The notes: generated from the sequence alone by a model not told the origin. A stretch of DNA of 64,000 nt from Nitrospirota bacterium (GCA_016215115.1 JACRLN010000012.1:62001-126000), one strand, 5' to 3'; positions 24,173-33,479 are shown, counted from the stretch's first letter. Numbers and translations: made by a program.

Positions 24173-27100
24173 ATGGGTTTAATTCATTTTTACAGAATAC
24201 CTGCCTTGTCAGAAGCAAGTGGAAAGGAACTTTTGCTGCTTTGCCGGCAAAAGATATCATCTGATATTGAAGGCTTAAAAACCGAATACTGTTTCAATAT
24301 TGAGACCCTTGAACCGATTACCTCTGAGGAGATAAAAACTCTCAAATGGCTTCTCGCTGAGACATTCGAGCCGGAGAAATTTTCCGATAAAAGCTTTTTA
24401 AACTCCGAAATTTCTGTAGGGGCGATTCATGAATCGCCCCTACGCCGAATGCCGAACGCCGAACTCATTTTCGAGGTTGGGCCCCGAATGAATTTTACAA
24501 CTGCGTGGTCAACGAATGCTGTTTCAGTTTGCCACGCTTGCGGACTTCATAAGATAACAAGGATTGAACGCTCAAGGCGCTATCAGTTATTTTTCAATCA
24601 GCAGATCAGTCAGGGCGCATTGCCATGCGCCCCTGCAACAAACTCTGAACTCTTCTCGTCACTTGTCACTCGCCACTCGTCACTGTTTTACGACCGGATG
24701 ACCGAGTGCCCTTATCCAAACCCCATAGAAACATTTGAAACAGGAATAAAACCGGAGCCTGTTTTTATTCTGCCGTTAATTGAAGAAGGTCCTGATGCAC
24801 TGCGGAAAATCAATAAGGAAATGGGGCTTGGCTTTGATGAATGGGATATCGAATATTATTATAATTTATTTGTTCGTGACATAGGCAGAGATCCCACCAA
24901 CGTTGAATGCTTTGACTTGAGCCAGTCGAACAGCGAACACTCACGCCACTGGTTTTTTAAAGGCAAGCTTATTATTGACAGCGAAGAAATGCCTCTTAAT
25001 CTTATTGAGATCGTCAAACTTCCTCTCGATTTAAATCCAAATAATAGCGTGATTGCATTCCGTGATAATTCGAGTTCAATCAGAGGATATAAAGTTCAGA
25101 CGATAATCCCTGAAAACCCTCTCGCTCCTTCGCCTTTTAGAAAGACTGTCCTTAACTATGATGTTATCTTTACCGCAGAAACTCACAATTTTCCAAGCGG
25201 GGTTGCCCCTTTTCCAGGCGCTGAAACAGGCACGGGTGGACGGATAAGAGATGTAGAGGCAACCGGAAGAGGAGGATTGGTCATTGCGGGAACGGCTGCG
25301 TATTGCGTCGGCAATCTTCTGATCCCCGGCTATGAATTGCCGTGGGAAGATAAATCATTTCATTATCCCGATAACCTTGCAACGCCCCTTGAAATCGAGA
25401 TTCAGGCGTCAAACGGCGCATCTGATTACGGAAATAAATTCGGCGAGCCTGTTATACAGGGATTTACACGCTCATTCGGCATGAGGCTGTCAAATGGTGA
25501 ACGTTACGAATGGATTAAGCCAATTATGTTCACAGGCGGAATCGGACAGATGGATGCGCGGCATATAGAAAAAGAAAAGCCCGGGAAAGGGATGCTGGTT
25601 GTAAAAATCGGCGGGCCCGCATACAGAATCGGCATCGGCGGCGGCGCTGCATCGAGCATGATACAGGGAGAGAATATTGCCGAACTTGATTTTAATGCTG
25701 TTCAGCGTGGTGATGCGGAGATGGAGCAGAAGATGAACAGGGTCCTGCGCGCCTGCATTGATATGGGCGATGAAAACCCGATTGTCAGCATTCATGATCA
25801 GGGCGCGGGTGGTAACTGCAATGTAGTGAAAGAGATAATTTATCCTGCAGGCGCAAAGATTGAAGTGAGAAAAATCCAGCTCGGTGACAACACTCTCTCG
25901 GTCCTTGAGATATGGGGGGCTGAATATCAGGAACAGAATGCCCTGCTTTTAACACCTGAGGCTGTCGCTCTTTTTCGAAAAATGTGTGAACGCGAGAAAG
26001 TTCCTTATGCCGTAATCGGCGAGATTACCGGCGATGGCTATATTATTCTTTATGATGAAAATGACGGGAGTACGCCTGTTAATCTTTCTTTGAGAAAAAT
26101 CCTCGGCGATATGCCTCAAAAGACATTTCTCCTTGATAGTATCCGGATAGAGAATAAGCCTCTTAAATTACCGGAAAACATCCCAGTAAAAGATGCACTT
26201 GAAAGAGTGCTCCGTCTGCTGTCAGTCGGGTCCAAAAGATTTCTTACAAACAAGGTCGACCGATGTGTTACAGGACTTATTGCACGACAGCAATGCGCGG
26301 GTCCCCTGCAGCTTACTGTGTCCGATGTTGCTGTTATTGCTCAAAGTCACTTTGGACTGACCGGCGCTGCGATAGCAATTGGTGAACAGCCGATAAAAAC
26401 ATTGATTAATCCTGCTGCGATGGCCCGTATGAGCGTAGGTGAGGCCTTAACAAATATTGTATGGGCGAAGATCAGCGCACTGGAAGATATCAAATGTTCC
26501 GGCAACTGGATGTGGGCTGCAAAACTGCCTGGCGAAGGAGCAAAGTTGTACGATGCGGCGGTTGCTTTAGGCGATATTTTAACAAAGCTCGGTATCGCAA
26601 TTGATGGCGGTAAAGACAGTCTCTCAATGGCCGCACAGGTCAAAAGACAGGAAACAGTAAACAGGGAACAGGGAACAGAAGACAGCGAGCAAACAACAGA
26701 GGTTGTTAAGTCACCCGGGACTCTCGTTATATCGGCTTATGCGACATGCCCTGACATTACAAAAGTGGTTACTCCTGATATTAAAAAACCGGGCCAAAGC
26801 AAACTTATTTATATCGATCTTGGCAACGGGAAGAACCGCCTTGGCGGAAGCGCATTGGCACAGGTGTACGACCAAATCGGGAATGAGTCCCCCGATGTTG
26901 ATGACCCGAAATTATTAAAAAGTGCATTTAACGCTGTACAATTATTGATAGAAAAAGGATTGATTCTTTCAGGTCATGATAGAAGCGACGGCGGCCTGAT
27001 TACTACACTCCTTGAGATGGCGTTTGCAGGAAATTGCGGAATCGAGATAAATCTCAGATCGGAAGCGGGGAAGCGGGGAAGCGGGGAAGCAAAAGATGGA

Positions 27101-28321
27101 GTTTCCGAACGTTCGAGCTTAACCTCTTCCGCGCTTCCGCACTTATTCTCCGAAGAACTGGGTTTGGTTATCGAATATCTTCCTGAAAAAGAGGATAAGA
27201 TCATCTCGACTCTTAATAATTACGCTGTGCCTTATCAAATCATAGGCAGAACCTTATCTGAAAAGAAAATCAGAATAGACTTCCGCGCTTCCGCGCTTCC
27301 GGACTTCCTCACTGTTCTTGACGAGGACATGCGTGTCCTTAGGGACATCTGGGAAGAGACAAGCTATCAGCTTGAACGGCTGCAAGCGAATCCTGATTGT
27401 GCTTTGGAGGAGAAGAAAAATATTTATGACAGAAAAGGGCCACAATATATTCTAACCTTTACGCCTGAAGCATCCTACTCCCTACCCCCTAATCCCTATC
27501 CCCCTAAGGTTGCGATTATCCGCGAGGAAGGCAGTAACAGCGACAGGGAAATGACATCGGCTTTTTTTGAGGCAGGGTTTGAACCGTGGGACCTGACAAT
27601 GACGGATTTTCTCGAGGGAAGAATCACGCTCGCTGATTTCAGGGGAATAGCATTTGTCGGCGGTTTCAGTTATGCAGACGTGCTGGATTCAGCAAAGGGA
27701 TGGGCAGGAGTTATTCGTTTCAACAAAGGAATATGGGAAGAATTCCAGAATTTTTATCAAAGAAAAGATACATTCAGTCTCGGCGTGTGCAATGGATGCC
27801 AGCTCATGGCATTACTTGGATGGGTTCCCTGGCAGGGCATTAAAAATACGGAACAACCGAGATTTATCCATAACGTATCCGGAAGATTTGAATCACGATT
27901 TTCGACCGTTAAAATACTTCCGAGTCCGTCAATTATGTTAAATGAGATGAAAGGTTCAGTACTCGGTATTTGGGTTGCTCATGGTGAAGGCAGGGCGCAT
28001 TTCCCGGATGAAAACATACTTAAAAAGATAGAAAAGGATAATCTGGCGCCGGTACGTTATGTTGAAGACAATAATGAAATTACAATGAAATATCCCTATA
28101 ATCCAAATGGTTCTGTTCATGGCATAGCGGGTCTCTGCTCCCCGGATGGAAGACATTTGGCAATAATGCCCCATCCTGAAAGGACGTTCCTGAAATGGCA
28201 ATGGCCGTGGATGCCTGAGGATTGGAAAGTAGGGGCGAACGGCCGTGCGCCCTTACAGGCATCACCGTGGTTGAGGATGTTTCAGAATGCACGGGAATGG
28301 TGCGATAAAAACAGGGATTAA
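24173..28321 (+). CDS. purL: Phosphoribosylformylglycinamidine synthase, single-chain type
   Basis: Converts FGAR, glutamine and ATP to FGAM in purine synthesis. At 1382 residues it is longer than the usual single-chain enzyme (about 1290). The family segment FDLSQSNSEHSRHWFFKGKL, ATP-binding AETHNFPSGVAPFPGAETGTGG and the C-terminal glutaminase (nucleophile Cys in GVCNGCQLMALLGW, then MPHPERTF) are all intact. The extra length comes from repeat-coded inserts: VGAIHESPLRR near residue 82, GALPCAPAT and [10 protein letters not shown] near 150-172, KRQETVNREQGTEDSEQ near 825, GKRGSGEAK near 965, SYSLPPNPYPPK near 1105 and VGANGRAPLQ near the end. Purines are then continued by purF downstream. 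Confidence 0.95.
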   Translation: MGLIHFYRIPALSEASGKELLLLCRQKISSDIEGLKTEYCFNIETLEPITSEEIKTLKWLLAETFEPEKFSDKSFLNSEISVGAIHESPLRRMPNAELIFEVGPRMNFTTAWSTNAVSVCHACGLHKITRIERSRRYQLFFNQQISQGALPCAPATNSELFSSLVTRHSSLFYDRMTECPYPNPIETFETGIKPEPVFILPLIEEGPDALRKINKEMGLGFDEWDIEYYYNLFVRDIGRDPTNVECFDLSQSNSEHSRHWFFKGKLIIDSEEMPLNLIEIVKLPLDLNPNNSVIAFRDNSSSIRGYKVQTIIPENPLAPSPFRKTVLNYDVIFTAETHNFPSGVAPFPGAETGTGGRIRDVEATGRGGLVIAGTAAYCVGNLLIPGYELPWEDKSFHYPDNLATPLEIEIQASNGASDYGNKFGEPVIQGFTRSFGMRLSNGERYEWIKPIMFTGGIGQMDARHIEKEKPGKGMLVVKIGGPAYRIGIGGGAASSMIQGENIAELDFNAVQRGDAEMEQKMNRVLRACIDMGDENPIVSIHDQGAGGNCNVVKEIIYPAGAKIEVRKIQLGDNTLSVLEIWGAEYQEQNALLLTPEAVALFRKMCEREKVPYAVIGEITGDGYIILYDENDGSTPVNLSLRKILGDMPQKTFLLDSIRIENKPLKLPENIPVKDALERVLRLLSVGSKRFLTNKVDRCVTGLIARQQCAGPLQLTVSDVAVIAQSHFGLTGAAIAIGEQPIKTLINPAAMARMSVGEALTNIVWAKISALEDIKCSGNWMWAAKLPGEGAKLYDAAVALGDILTKLGIAIDGGKDSLSMAAQVKRQETVNREQGTEDSEQTTEVVKSPGTLVISAYATCPDITKVVTPDIKKPGQSKLIYIDLGNGKNRLGGSALAQVYDQIGNESPDVDDPKLLKSAFNAVQLLIEKGLILSGHDRSDGGLITTLLEMAFAGNCGIEINLRSEAGKRGSGEAKDGVSERSSLTSSALPHLFSEELGLVIEYLPEKEDKIISTLNNYAVPYQIIGRTLSEKKIRIDFRASALPDFLTVLDEDMRVLRDIWEETSYQLERLQANPDCALEEKKNIYDRKGPQYILTFTPEASYSLPPNPYPPKVAIIREEGSNSDREMTSAFFEAGFEPWDLTMTDFLEGRITLADFRGIAFVGGFSYADVLDSAKGWAGVIRFNKGIWEEFQNFYQRKDTFSLGVCNGCQLMALLGWVPWQGIKNTEQPRFIHNVSGRFESRFSTVKILPSPSIMLNEMKGSVLGIWVAHGEGRAHFPDENILKKIEKDNLAPVRYVEDNNEITMKYPYNPNGSVHGIAGLCSPDGRHLAIMPHPERTFLKWQWPWMPEDWKVGANGRAPLQASPWLRMFQNAREWCDKNRD
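24416..24443. repeat. 28-bp palindrome inside purL (core ATTCATGAAT)
   Basis: A perfect 28-bp palindrome with arms GTAGGGGCG and CGCCCCTAC around the core ATTCATGAAT. It is translated in frame as VGAIHESPLR. The same core occurs in waaF-gmhB and murD. Confidence 0.95.
24612..24686. repeat. Variant palindrome plus CACTCGT tandem repeats inside purL
   Basis: CAGGGCGCATTGCCATGCGC followed by CCCTG is a variant of the 28-bp palindrome. About 25 bases on, the units GTCACTTGTCACTCGCCACTCGTCACT give [10 protein letters not shown], the same peptide found in mqnC and purF. Confidence 0.8.
26640..26702. repeat. GGAACAG-type tandem repeats inside purL
   Basis: Imperfect 7-nt units (GGAAACA, GTAAACA, GGGAACA, GGGAACA, GAAGACA) encode QETVNREQGTEDSEQ, a low-complexity polar insert in the PurL chain. 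Confidence 0.75.
27060..27146. repeat. GGGGAAGC octamer repeats inside purL
   Basis: Four GAAGCGGG units in tandem are followed about 40 bases later by CTTCCGCGCTTCCGCAC, the complementary version. A further CGCTTCCG block is at 27283-27303. The same octamer family fills the ftsA-ftsZ gap. Confidence 0.8.
28229..28256. repeat. 28-bp near-palindrome near the 3' end of purL
   Basis: GTAGGGGCGAACGGCCGTG then CGCCCTTAC, translated VGANGRAPLQ. It differs from the murD copy (core AACGGCCGTT) by two substitutions. Confidence 0.9.
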
Positions 28322-28545
28322 GGAGTAAGGATTAGGGATTAGGGGGTAGGGGGTTGTTGGATTTCAGGATTTTTAATCTTAAATGTTATACTAAGTCTGC
28401 TGATTATAATTTACTAAGACGGTCATAAGTAAAGCCACATAGATTGTCATTCCCGCAGTCCGTTGAGCGGGAATCCAGACGCTAAAGAACTGGATGCCCG
28501 ATTAAGAACTTCGGGCATGACGATTCATTTATGTGTCTTTACTTA
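28322..28545. repeat. Repeats filling the purL-purF gap
   Basis: The gap starts with AAGGATTAGGGATTAGGGGG-type tandem units (28322-28356). The CATTCCCGC-type element copy 2 has its core at 28445-28521 and ends GGCATGACG. Flanking arms TAAGTAAAGCCACATA (from 28426) and TATGTGTCTTTACTTA (to 28545) are complementary to each other apart from mismatches. No gene is seen in the gap. Confidence 0.8.
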
Positions 28546-28583
28546 AGAATTCATTAAGATATCTGGAAGAGGGAATACATAAT

Positions 28584-30038
28584 ATGAACAAGAAATTATT
28601 TCACTCGTCACTCGTCACTCGTCACTCCTCACTGTTTTCTGACAAGTTTCATGATGAATGCGGAGTATTCGGCATTTACGGTCATAATGAGGCTGCAAAC
28701 CTGACATATCTGGGGCTTCATGCCCTTCAGCACAGGGGACAGGAAGGAGCCGGTATATGTTCTTCCGACGGAAGACAGCTTAATATTGAAAAATCCATGG
28801 GGCTTGTTGCTGACATTTTTTCTGAAAAGCGGTTGAAACGGCTTCCCGGAGATATAGCGATCGGGCATAATCGCTATTCCACGGCAGGATCAAGCTCTTT
28901 GAAGAATGTTCAGCCTATCATGGTCAACTTTTCTCTTGGTTCCCTCGCAATTGCACATAACGGCAATCTTGTAAATGCACTTGAGTTGAGAAGCGAACTT
29001 GAGTCAAATGGGGCTATATTCCAGTCAACATCAGACAGCGAGGTGATTGTCCACCTTATTGCAAGCTCCCGGGGCAGTCTATATGAACGTCTTATAGATG
29101 CAATAAAGGCTATCTCCGGCGCTTTCAGTCTATTAATCATGACCGAAAATGAGCTAATCGCAATCAGAGACCCTTATGGATTCAGACCCTTGAGCATTGG
29201 CAGATATGACGGCGCATATGTTGTTGCATCTGAGACGTGTGCACTGGACCTCATAGGGGCAAAATATGTAAGAGACGTTGAACCTGGAGAGATGGTTATT
29301 ATTAATGAAAACGGAATAAATTCGATGAAACCGCTGCAGTCCCCGAGAAATGCCTTTTGCATTTTTGAATTTATATATTTTTCGAGACCCGACAGCAATA
29401 TATTCGGAAATATCAATGTAGATGCAGTGAGAAAGGAATTCGGCCGGCAATTAGCGAGAGAACATGGCATCGAAGCGGATGTTGTTATCCCGGTGCCTGA
29501 TTCAGGGGTCCCTGCATCATTGGGTTATGCACAGGAAAGCAAAATACCTTTTGATTTCGGATTAATAAGAAATCACTATGTGGGCCGTACATTCATTGAA
29601 CCCCGGCAGTCCATACGGCACTTTGGCGTAAAGATAAAATTAAATCCTGTCCGGAAACTCCTTGAAGGCAAAAGGGTTCTGGTGATTGACGATTCAATTG
29701 TAAGAGGAACTACAAGTAAAAAGATTGTAAAAATGATAAAGGAAGGCGGCGGGGCCAAAGAAGTGCATATGAGAATAAGCTCTCCTCCTACCATCGGCCC
29801 ATGTTTCTACGGCATTGATACGCCTTCAAGAAAAGAACTGATTGCAGCTACTCATAGCGTTGATGAAACAAGAAAATATATTACAGCCAACACCCTTCAA
29901 TACTTAAGTCTTGCAGGATTGCTTAAAGTAGTGCCCAATCCTGAAAAATATTGTACAGCATGTTTTGATGATAACTATCCTGTGCTGACACATCAGGAAA
30001 AAATAGAGCAGATGGAGCTCTTTCTGACAGGCTCTTAA
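28584..30038 (+). CDS. purF: Amidophosphoribosyltransferase
   Basis: Makes phosphoribosylamine from PRPP and glutamine, the first committed step of purine synthesis. The mature enzyme should begin at the Cys of [11 protein letters not shown] after removal of a propeptide. In this gene the propeptide region contains [15 protein letters not shown], encoded by GTCACTC repeats. Visible motifs: [22 protein letters not shown], the PRPP loop [16 protein letters not shown], and cysteines in GPCFYG and KYCTACF that would hold the 4Fe-4S cluster of Bacillus-type enzymes. I chose the ATG at 28584 (484 residues) because GAAGAGGGAA lies upstream; an in-frame start at 28533 lies inside a repeat arm. Confidence 0.93.
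   Translation: MNKKLFHSSLVTRHSSLFSDKFHDECGVFGIYGHNEAANLTYLGLHALQHRGQEGAGICSSDGRQLNIEKSMGLVADIFSEKRLKRLPGDIAIGHNRYSTAGSSSLKNVQPIMVNFSLGSLAIAHNGNLVNALELRSELESNGAIFQSTSDSEVIVHLIASSRGSLYERLIDAIKAISGAFSLLIMTENELIAIRDPYGFRPLSIGRYDGAYVVASETCALDLIGAKYVRDVEPGEMVIINENGINSMKPLQSPRNAFCIFEFIYFSRPDSNIFGNINVDAVRKEFGRQLAREHGIEADVVIPVPDSGVPASLGYAQESKIPFDFGLIRNHYVGRTFIEPRQSIRHFGVKIKLNPVRKLLEGKRVLVIDDSIVRGTTSKKIVKMIKEGGGAKEVHMRISSPPTIGPCFYGIDTPSRKELIAATHSVDETRKYITANTLQYLSLAGLLKVVPNPEKYCTACFDDNYPVLTHQEKIEQMELFLTGS
28597..28636. repeat. GTCACTC heptamer repeats inside the purF propeptide
   Basis: Four to five GTCACTC-like units in tandem, translated [10 protein letters not shown]. Since this segment precedes the catalytic Cys, it would be removed by self-processing. 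Confidence 0.9.
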
Positions 30039-30493
30039 AAGTTTCTATTATTATTGCAATCTATATCGAAAGTCTCTCCAGCTATTCTCGTTCCGTCAAT
30101 GCCTGTTGCTATTGCATGAAAACACGGCGTTTGCGCCGCGCCGTTTAAGTCCTGATTTGAAACTATCCGGTAGCTGAAATTAGCCGCATTTCCGGGCTGA
30201 AATCCTGGAAGTGCTTCGCCTGCCGTAGTTCGAATTGCTGTTTCATTAGCGTCGCGAACAGCAAAGGTGCTCCCCGCAGCGCCGAGGGTTGCCGTATATC
30301 TTGCACTTTCAGCAAAAAACTGTTCCTCAAGAAGCCGTAACGCCTGAAGATTTGTATACGCCTCTGTCCTTGCTGCGTTTCTCTGCTGGCCGACATAGGC
30401 TGGAATTGCGATCATAGCAAGTATGCCGATTATTGTTACGACAATAATCAGCTCTACGAGGGTAAATCCTTTATGTGAAGAAATTGCTTTCAT
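30035..30493 (-). CDS. Type IV prepilin-like protein
   Basis: A 152-residue prepilin: short basic leader, cleavage site after Gly9 in [13 protein letters not shown], Glu5 of the mature chain, and a hydrophobic N-terminal helix ([15 protein letters not shown]). The C-terminal globular part is short, with two cysteines (TPCFHAIA and DIDCNNN) that may form a disulfide loop. It is the last of three prepilin genes in tandem and could be a minor pilin. Its stop codon overlaps that of the convergent purF gene within a shared TTAA. Confidence 0.9.
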   Translation of the reverse strand: MKAISSHKGFTLVELIIVVTIIGILAMIAIPAYVGQQRNAARTEAYTNLQALRLLEEQFFAESARYTATLGAAGSTFAVRDANETAIRTTAGEALPGFQPGNAANFSYRIVSNQDLNGAAQTPCFHAIATGIDGTRIAGETFDIDCNNNRNF

Positions 30494-30522
30494 ATGTTCT
30501 CCTTTACCTACGTTATATATAA

Positions 30523-31020
30523 TTAATCCGCAGCAACAACTTTAGTATAAATTAGCGTGCCAGTGTTATCCTGAACTGTTATGTTAATAGCACCCATAGG
30601 AAGATGGGAGCAGTCAATTTGTCCCAGTGCCGTGCCCCCGGATTTCCACAGATTAAGTGCAGGATTCCATGGCGAAATCTCAGACCTGTTTGCCGTATAA
30701 AGAATGCATAACCCGTTTGCTTTTGCAAATTCTCCCGCCAAACCGTTGTTATTCATATCCACACCAACTTGAATTTGACCGTTTCCATCCGTATCGATTT
30801 CCGTCATCAATGCCTGAAAACCTATCCTTCGGGCTGCATGTATCCAAGCCTGGATTTCAGGTGCTGCCCCTTCTGCTGACCTGATTACTGCGCTTTTCCT
30901 CGCGCGCTCCTGTAAACCGATATAACCGGGAATACTGGTTGCAGCGAGTATGCCAATGATGGTTACTACAACGAGAAGTTCGATAAGAGTAAAACCTTTT
31001 TCATGTGTATGCTTGGACAT
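30523..31020 (-). CDS. Type IV prepilin
   Basis: A 165-residue prepilin with the leader MSKHTHEKG, cleavage before [18 protein letters not shown], Glu5 present, and a globular domain similar to that of the next gene (AAPEIQAWIHAA, DGNGQIQVGVDMNNNGLA, SEISPWNPALNLWKSGG, IDCSHLP). The two are clear tandem duplicates. It is about 60 bases downstream of the major-type pilin and beyond that gene's terminator, so it is likely expressed at a lower level by read-through or its own promoter. Confidence 0.93.
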   Translation of the reverse strand: MSKHTHEKGFTLIELLVVVTIIGILAATSIPGYIGLQERARKSAVIRSAEGAAPEIQAWIHAARRIGFQALMTEIDTDGNGQIQVGVDMNNNGLAGEFAKANGLCILYTANRSEISPWNPALNLWKSGGTALGQIDCSHLPMGAINITVQDNTGTLIYTKVVAAD

Positions 31021-31034
31021 TATTCCAATCTCCC

Positions 31035-31066
31035 TAAAAAAGAAGGAGGGAATGTTTCCCTCCTTC
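31035..31066 (-). terminator. Rho-independent terminator after the first prepilin gene
   Basis: An 11-bp perfect stem (GAAGGAGGGAA at 31042-31052 with its complement at 31056-31066) has a three-base loop and is followed on the minus strand by TTTTTTAGGG. It lies directly after the stop of the first prepilin gene and before the second. Confidence 0.93.
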
Positions 31067-31079
31067 GTAATCCATTCTT

Positions 31080-31586
31080 TTAGTCAGCTGAGATGAACTG
31101 TGTCGCAATCGTGGTTCCCGCGCCATCCTGTGCAGTTAATGTGATATTTCCATTAGCAGGGTGAGTACAGGAAATATAACCGGGACCGGGAACTGCAGCC
31201 TGCCACATATTGACAGTGGCATTCCACGGAGACATTTCAGTTGCTCTATTTGCAACATATAATGCGCATAATCCGTCAGCAGCGGCATACGCAGTTGCGA
31301 GCACAGCATTAGTGGAATCTGTACCAACTACAACTGAACCACTACCATCTGTATCAACCCAGGTGTTAGCTGCCCGTCCGTCTTTTGCTGCTGTAATCCA
31401 TGCCTGAAGGTCAGGTACTGCTGTGGTAAGTCCCCTCTGTGTACCACCTAATCTTCCTCTTTCCTGCATACCGATATATCCTGGAATTGCGATAGCTGCC
31501 AGAATGCCAATGATGGCAACAACTATCAATAATTCAATCAAGGTAAAACCTTTTTGCTCTCTGATATTGTTAATCGCTTTGTACAT
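31080..31586 (-). CDS. pilA: Type IV prepilin, probable major pilin
   Basis: A 168-residue prepilin with leader MYKAINNIREQKG, cleavage before FTLIELLIVVAIIGILAAIA, and Glu5. The globular part (DLQAWITAAKDG, EMSPWNATVNMWQAAVPG, YISCTHPANG) ends in a short beta region. It is first in the cluster, has a strong AGGAGGA ribosome site, a long leader with regulatory features and its own terminator, all of which point to the most abundant pilin of the three. The symbol is given by analogy; pilus assembly genes are not in the window. Confidence 0.9.
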   Translation of the reverse strand: MYKAINNIREQKGFTLIELLIVVAIIGILAAIAIPGYIGMQERGRLGGTQRGLTTAVPDLQAWITAAKDGRAANTWVDTDGSGSVVVGTDSTNAVLATAYAAADGLCALYVANRATEMSPWNATVNMWQAAVPGPGYISCTHPANGNITLTAQDGAGTTIATQFISAD

Positions 31587-31694
31587 TTACGTCCTCCTGT
31601 TTTAAATCTGATTTTTGGTCCTATTGACCGTTTATAATTTTAAAGGGAAGTCTATCAAATCTGTCTATTTGCTCCCCTTCCTTAAGTCTTACTC

Positions 31695-31764
31695 ATCACC
31701 TCCTCTTTTAAGTTTTCAACAGTTAATCTGTTTTTCGTTTTTATTAAAGCATTTTTTATACCAG
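31695..31764 (-). promoter_or_regulatory. Possible sigma-54 promoter and extended SD in the pilin leader
   Basis: On the minus strand TGGTATAAAAAATGCT has the GG-N10-GC spacing of a -24/-12 promoter (GG at 31762-31761, GC at 31750-31749), which is common for pilin genes, but the other bases fit poorly. About 45 bases downstream is AGGAGGTGAT (31704-31695), ten bases that would pair perfectly with the usual 3' end of 16S rRNA. It is more than 100 bases ahead of the pilin start and is followed at once by a tiny frame ATG AGT AAG ACT TAA. Confidence 0.45.
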
Positions 31765-31920
31765 ATGATTTATCTGTAAAAAAACTAATTATTACAGGCA
31801 GTTGCTTGTTTTGTATAAGGTGATGTCAGATGTGAATTAATTAAACTATTTGTCGTAACTGACGTTTTTTGTCAGTCAAGTTAGTAAGGTTCTCATAATA
31901 AATTGTACATACTTAGAATC

Positions 31921-31951
31921 GTCATTCCCGCAGTCAGTAAGCGGGAATGAC
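31921..31951. repeat. Minimal CATTCCCGC-type element, copy 3
   Basis: A single 11-bp palindrome (GTCATTCCCGC and its complement) around a nine-base loop, the shortest copy in the window. It lies between the divergent pilin and DUF882 genes. Confidence 0.85.
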
Positions 31952-32009
31952 AAACAATACTTACGGCAGAGACTACCTGCAACCCCGTAACTGAAGGGTT
32001 GACAATAAA

Positions 32010-32038
32010 TTGAGATTTTTTATTTGACATGTTATAAT
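32010..32038 (+). promoter_or_regulatory. Sigma-70 type promoter of the DUF882 gene
   Basis: TTGAGA (32010-32015) and TATAAT (32033-32038) are separated by exactly 17 bases and stand 35 bases before the start codon. A second TTGACA is at 31999 but is too far from the -10. Confidence 0.75.
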
Positions 32039-32072
32039 GGGTCTTATTCTTTTTTAAAAGGAGGTATAATAC

Positions 32073-32657
32073 ATGAATTTAATTGAGAAAAAATTAAAAG
32101 CAGCATTAGATTTAATGGTAAGCAGACGGAGCATGCTTACCGGTGGTCTCGTAGCTTTAGCTTCGAGTTTTATCCCCCGTAAGGCCCTTTCAGCAGTAAA
32201 GGATATGCTGGTGCCTGAGCGGTCTCTTTTTTTGTACAATATTTATACCGGGGAAAAACTGCAGGCAGATTATTGGAGCAACGGACAGTACTTAACAGAT
32301 ACTCTTTTAGAGATCAATCATATTTTTCGTGACCATTTAACTGAAACAATCGAAGCGATTGATACTAATCTTTTAGACCTGCTTTTTGTCCTTAAGGAAA
32401 AACTTGGAATTAATGAACCATTTCACATTGTTTCCGGCTATCGCTCACCACAGACTAATGCCAAACTCAGAAAAATGAAAAGAGGGGTAGCCAAGAACAG
32501 TCTTCATATGTACGGGAAAGCTGTTGATATACGGGTACCGAGCTATTCTACCAAGGCTTTAAAGCTCACGGCGATGGATTTACGAGCAGGGGGTGTTGGA
32601 TATTATCCCCGGTCAGGTTTTGTTCATTTAGATGTGGGAGAAGTTCGCCACTGGTAG
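32073..32657 (+). CDS. Tat-exported DUF882 / M15-type peptidoglycan peptidase-like protein
   Basis: A 194-residue protein with a twin-arginine signal (SRRSMLTGGLVALASSF, Arg18-Arg19) and the DUF882/YcbK domain. The domain shows metal-site motifs SGYRSPQTNAKLR, SLHMYGKAVDIRV and GFVHLDVG. This pattern matches zinc D,D-endopeptidases of the M15 group that cut murein cross-links; activity is inferred. Start is supported by AAAAGGAGG at a good distance and the promoter above. It is monocistronic, with a CCCCTCTTT hairpin just after the stop. Confidence 0.92.
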   Translation: MNLIEKKLKAALDLMVSRRSMLTGGLVALASSFIPRKALSAVKDMLVPERSLFLYNIYTGEKLQADYWSNGQYLTDTLLEINHIFRDHLTETIEAIDTNLLDLLFVLKEKLGINEPFHIVSGYRSPQTNAKLRKMKRGVAKNSLHMYGKAVDIRVPSYSTKALKLTAMDLRAGGVGYYPRSGFVHLDVGEVRHW

Positions 32658-32674
32658 AAAATCGAGGTTGTGTT

Positions 32675-32696
32675 CCCCTCTTTGGCAAAGAGGGGG
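32675..32696. repeat. CCCCTCTTT hairpin repeat
   Basis: CCCCTCTTTGGCAAAGAGGGG(G) forms a nine-base-pair stem. The same family is found between murG and murC and inside ftsA. It lacks a T tract. From here to 32980 I see no gene with support. Confidence 0.7.
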
Positions 32697-32980
32697 TAAT
32701 AACCACCCGTAACTGTGAAGGATTACAGCCGGTTGCTTGTTTTAATTCTTATCGCAACCTGCTATAATTATACTTACAGTAGACGTATAAACATTTTAAG
32801 AGGACATTACGGGACACGAAGATGACCTCTGAAATAAATAAAAACTCGGCATTTACCCAAACAGTAAAAAGCTTTTCTATCAATTGCATCCTCCGTCCAT
32901 CTCCAGTAAACTAAGAATTTTATAATTGGCCGAGTTATTTAAAGAGGTTCTTCCGGGAAGAGTATGGATAAGCTAAACGC

Positions 32981-33087
32981 TGTCATTCCCGCAGTCCTTA
33001 AGCGGGAATCCAGAAGCAGTTGATTTAAAAGAATACTGGATTCGTCCCCGAAGGTCTTTATCGGGGATAAAAAACTTCGGGAATGAC
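32981..33087. repeat. CATTCCCGC-type element, copy 4
   Basis: Starts TGTCATTCCCGCAGTCC, ends CTTCGGGAATGAC, with internal TCCAG and CTGGATTC pairs and a second nested hairpin (CCCCGAAGGTCTTTATCGGGG). Confidence 0.85.
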
Positions 33088-33143
33088 GAGACGACACTTT
33101 GCATATATCTTGATGTCGGATGAACGTTTAAAGAAGAGATAGC

Positions 33144-33479
33144 ATGACTACAGTAATTAATTTTAATTTCTTAAACTTTTTTAAACTTAAGCTTGACAAT
33201 CACAATATAAATTTAAATGCAAATGATAACCGCTCGTATAATCAGTATCTTGACAATAGAAGACAGAATTATTTCCCGGAGCAGGAAGACGTTATTGATG
33301 TAACTCCTTATAGCCGGGTTGTAGATGAAAATGATGAAAGCTCAGCACTGCAACTAATTGATTCTCGCAAGACAAAGGACCTTGTTAGCAATTCCGGAGC
33401 CCCTAACATATATAATCGTAAAGGCAAAACTATCCAGTACTTTCAGGAAAAGGGACTCCGTATAAATTCGTTTGCCTGA
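33144..33479 (+). CDS. Small hypothetical protein, Asn-rich N-terminus
   Basis: A 111-residue open frame with no domain I recognise. The N-terminal half is rich in Asn and Asp; a central EDVIDVTPYSRVVDENDE is followed by a polar tail ending YFQEKGLRINSF. AGAAGAGA lies about seven bases before the ATG. Codon use looks plausible and the frame is free of the repeat peptides that mark false frames here. It sits between two intergenic repeat elements and could be a real regulator-size gene or chance. Confidence 0.45.
   Translation: MTTVINFNFLNFFKLKLDNHNINLNANDNRSYNQYLDNRRQNYFPEQEDVIDVTPYSRVVDENDESSALQLIDSRKTKDLVSNSGAPNIYNRKGKTIQYFQEKGLRINSFA

Noticed and set aside
31682-31696. Leader-peptide gene ATG AGT AAG ACT TAA ahead of the pilin
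   Set aside because: The spacing between AGGAGG and ATG is only about two bases; the anti-16S sequence is more interesting than the four-residue frame.
32821-32913. A 30-codon frame beginning MTSEINKNSAFTQ
   Set aside because: No ribosome site, no similarity that I recognise, and too short to separate from chance.
33144-33479. Dismissing the Asn-rich 111-residue frame as non-coding
   Set aside because: It has a plausible ribosome site and is free of repeat peptides, so it was kept at low confidence.
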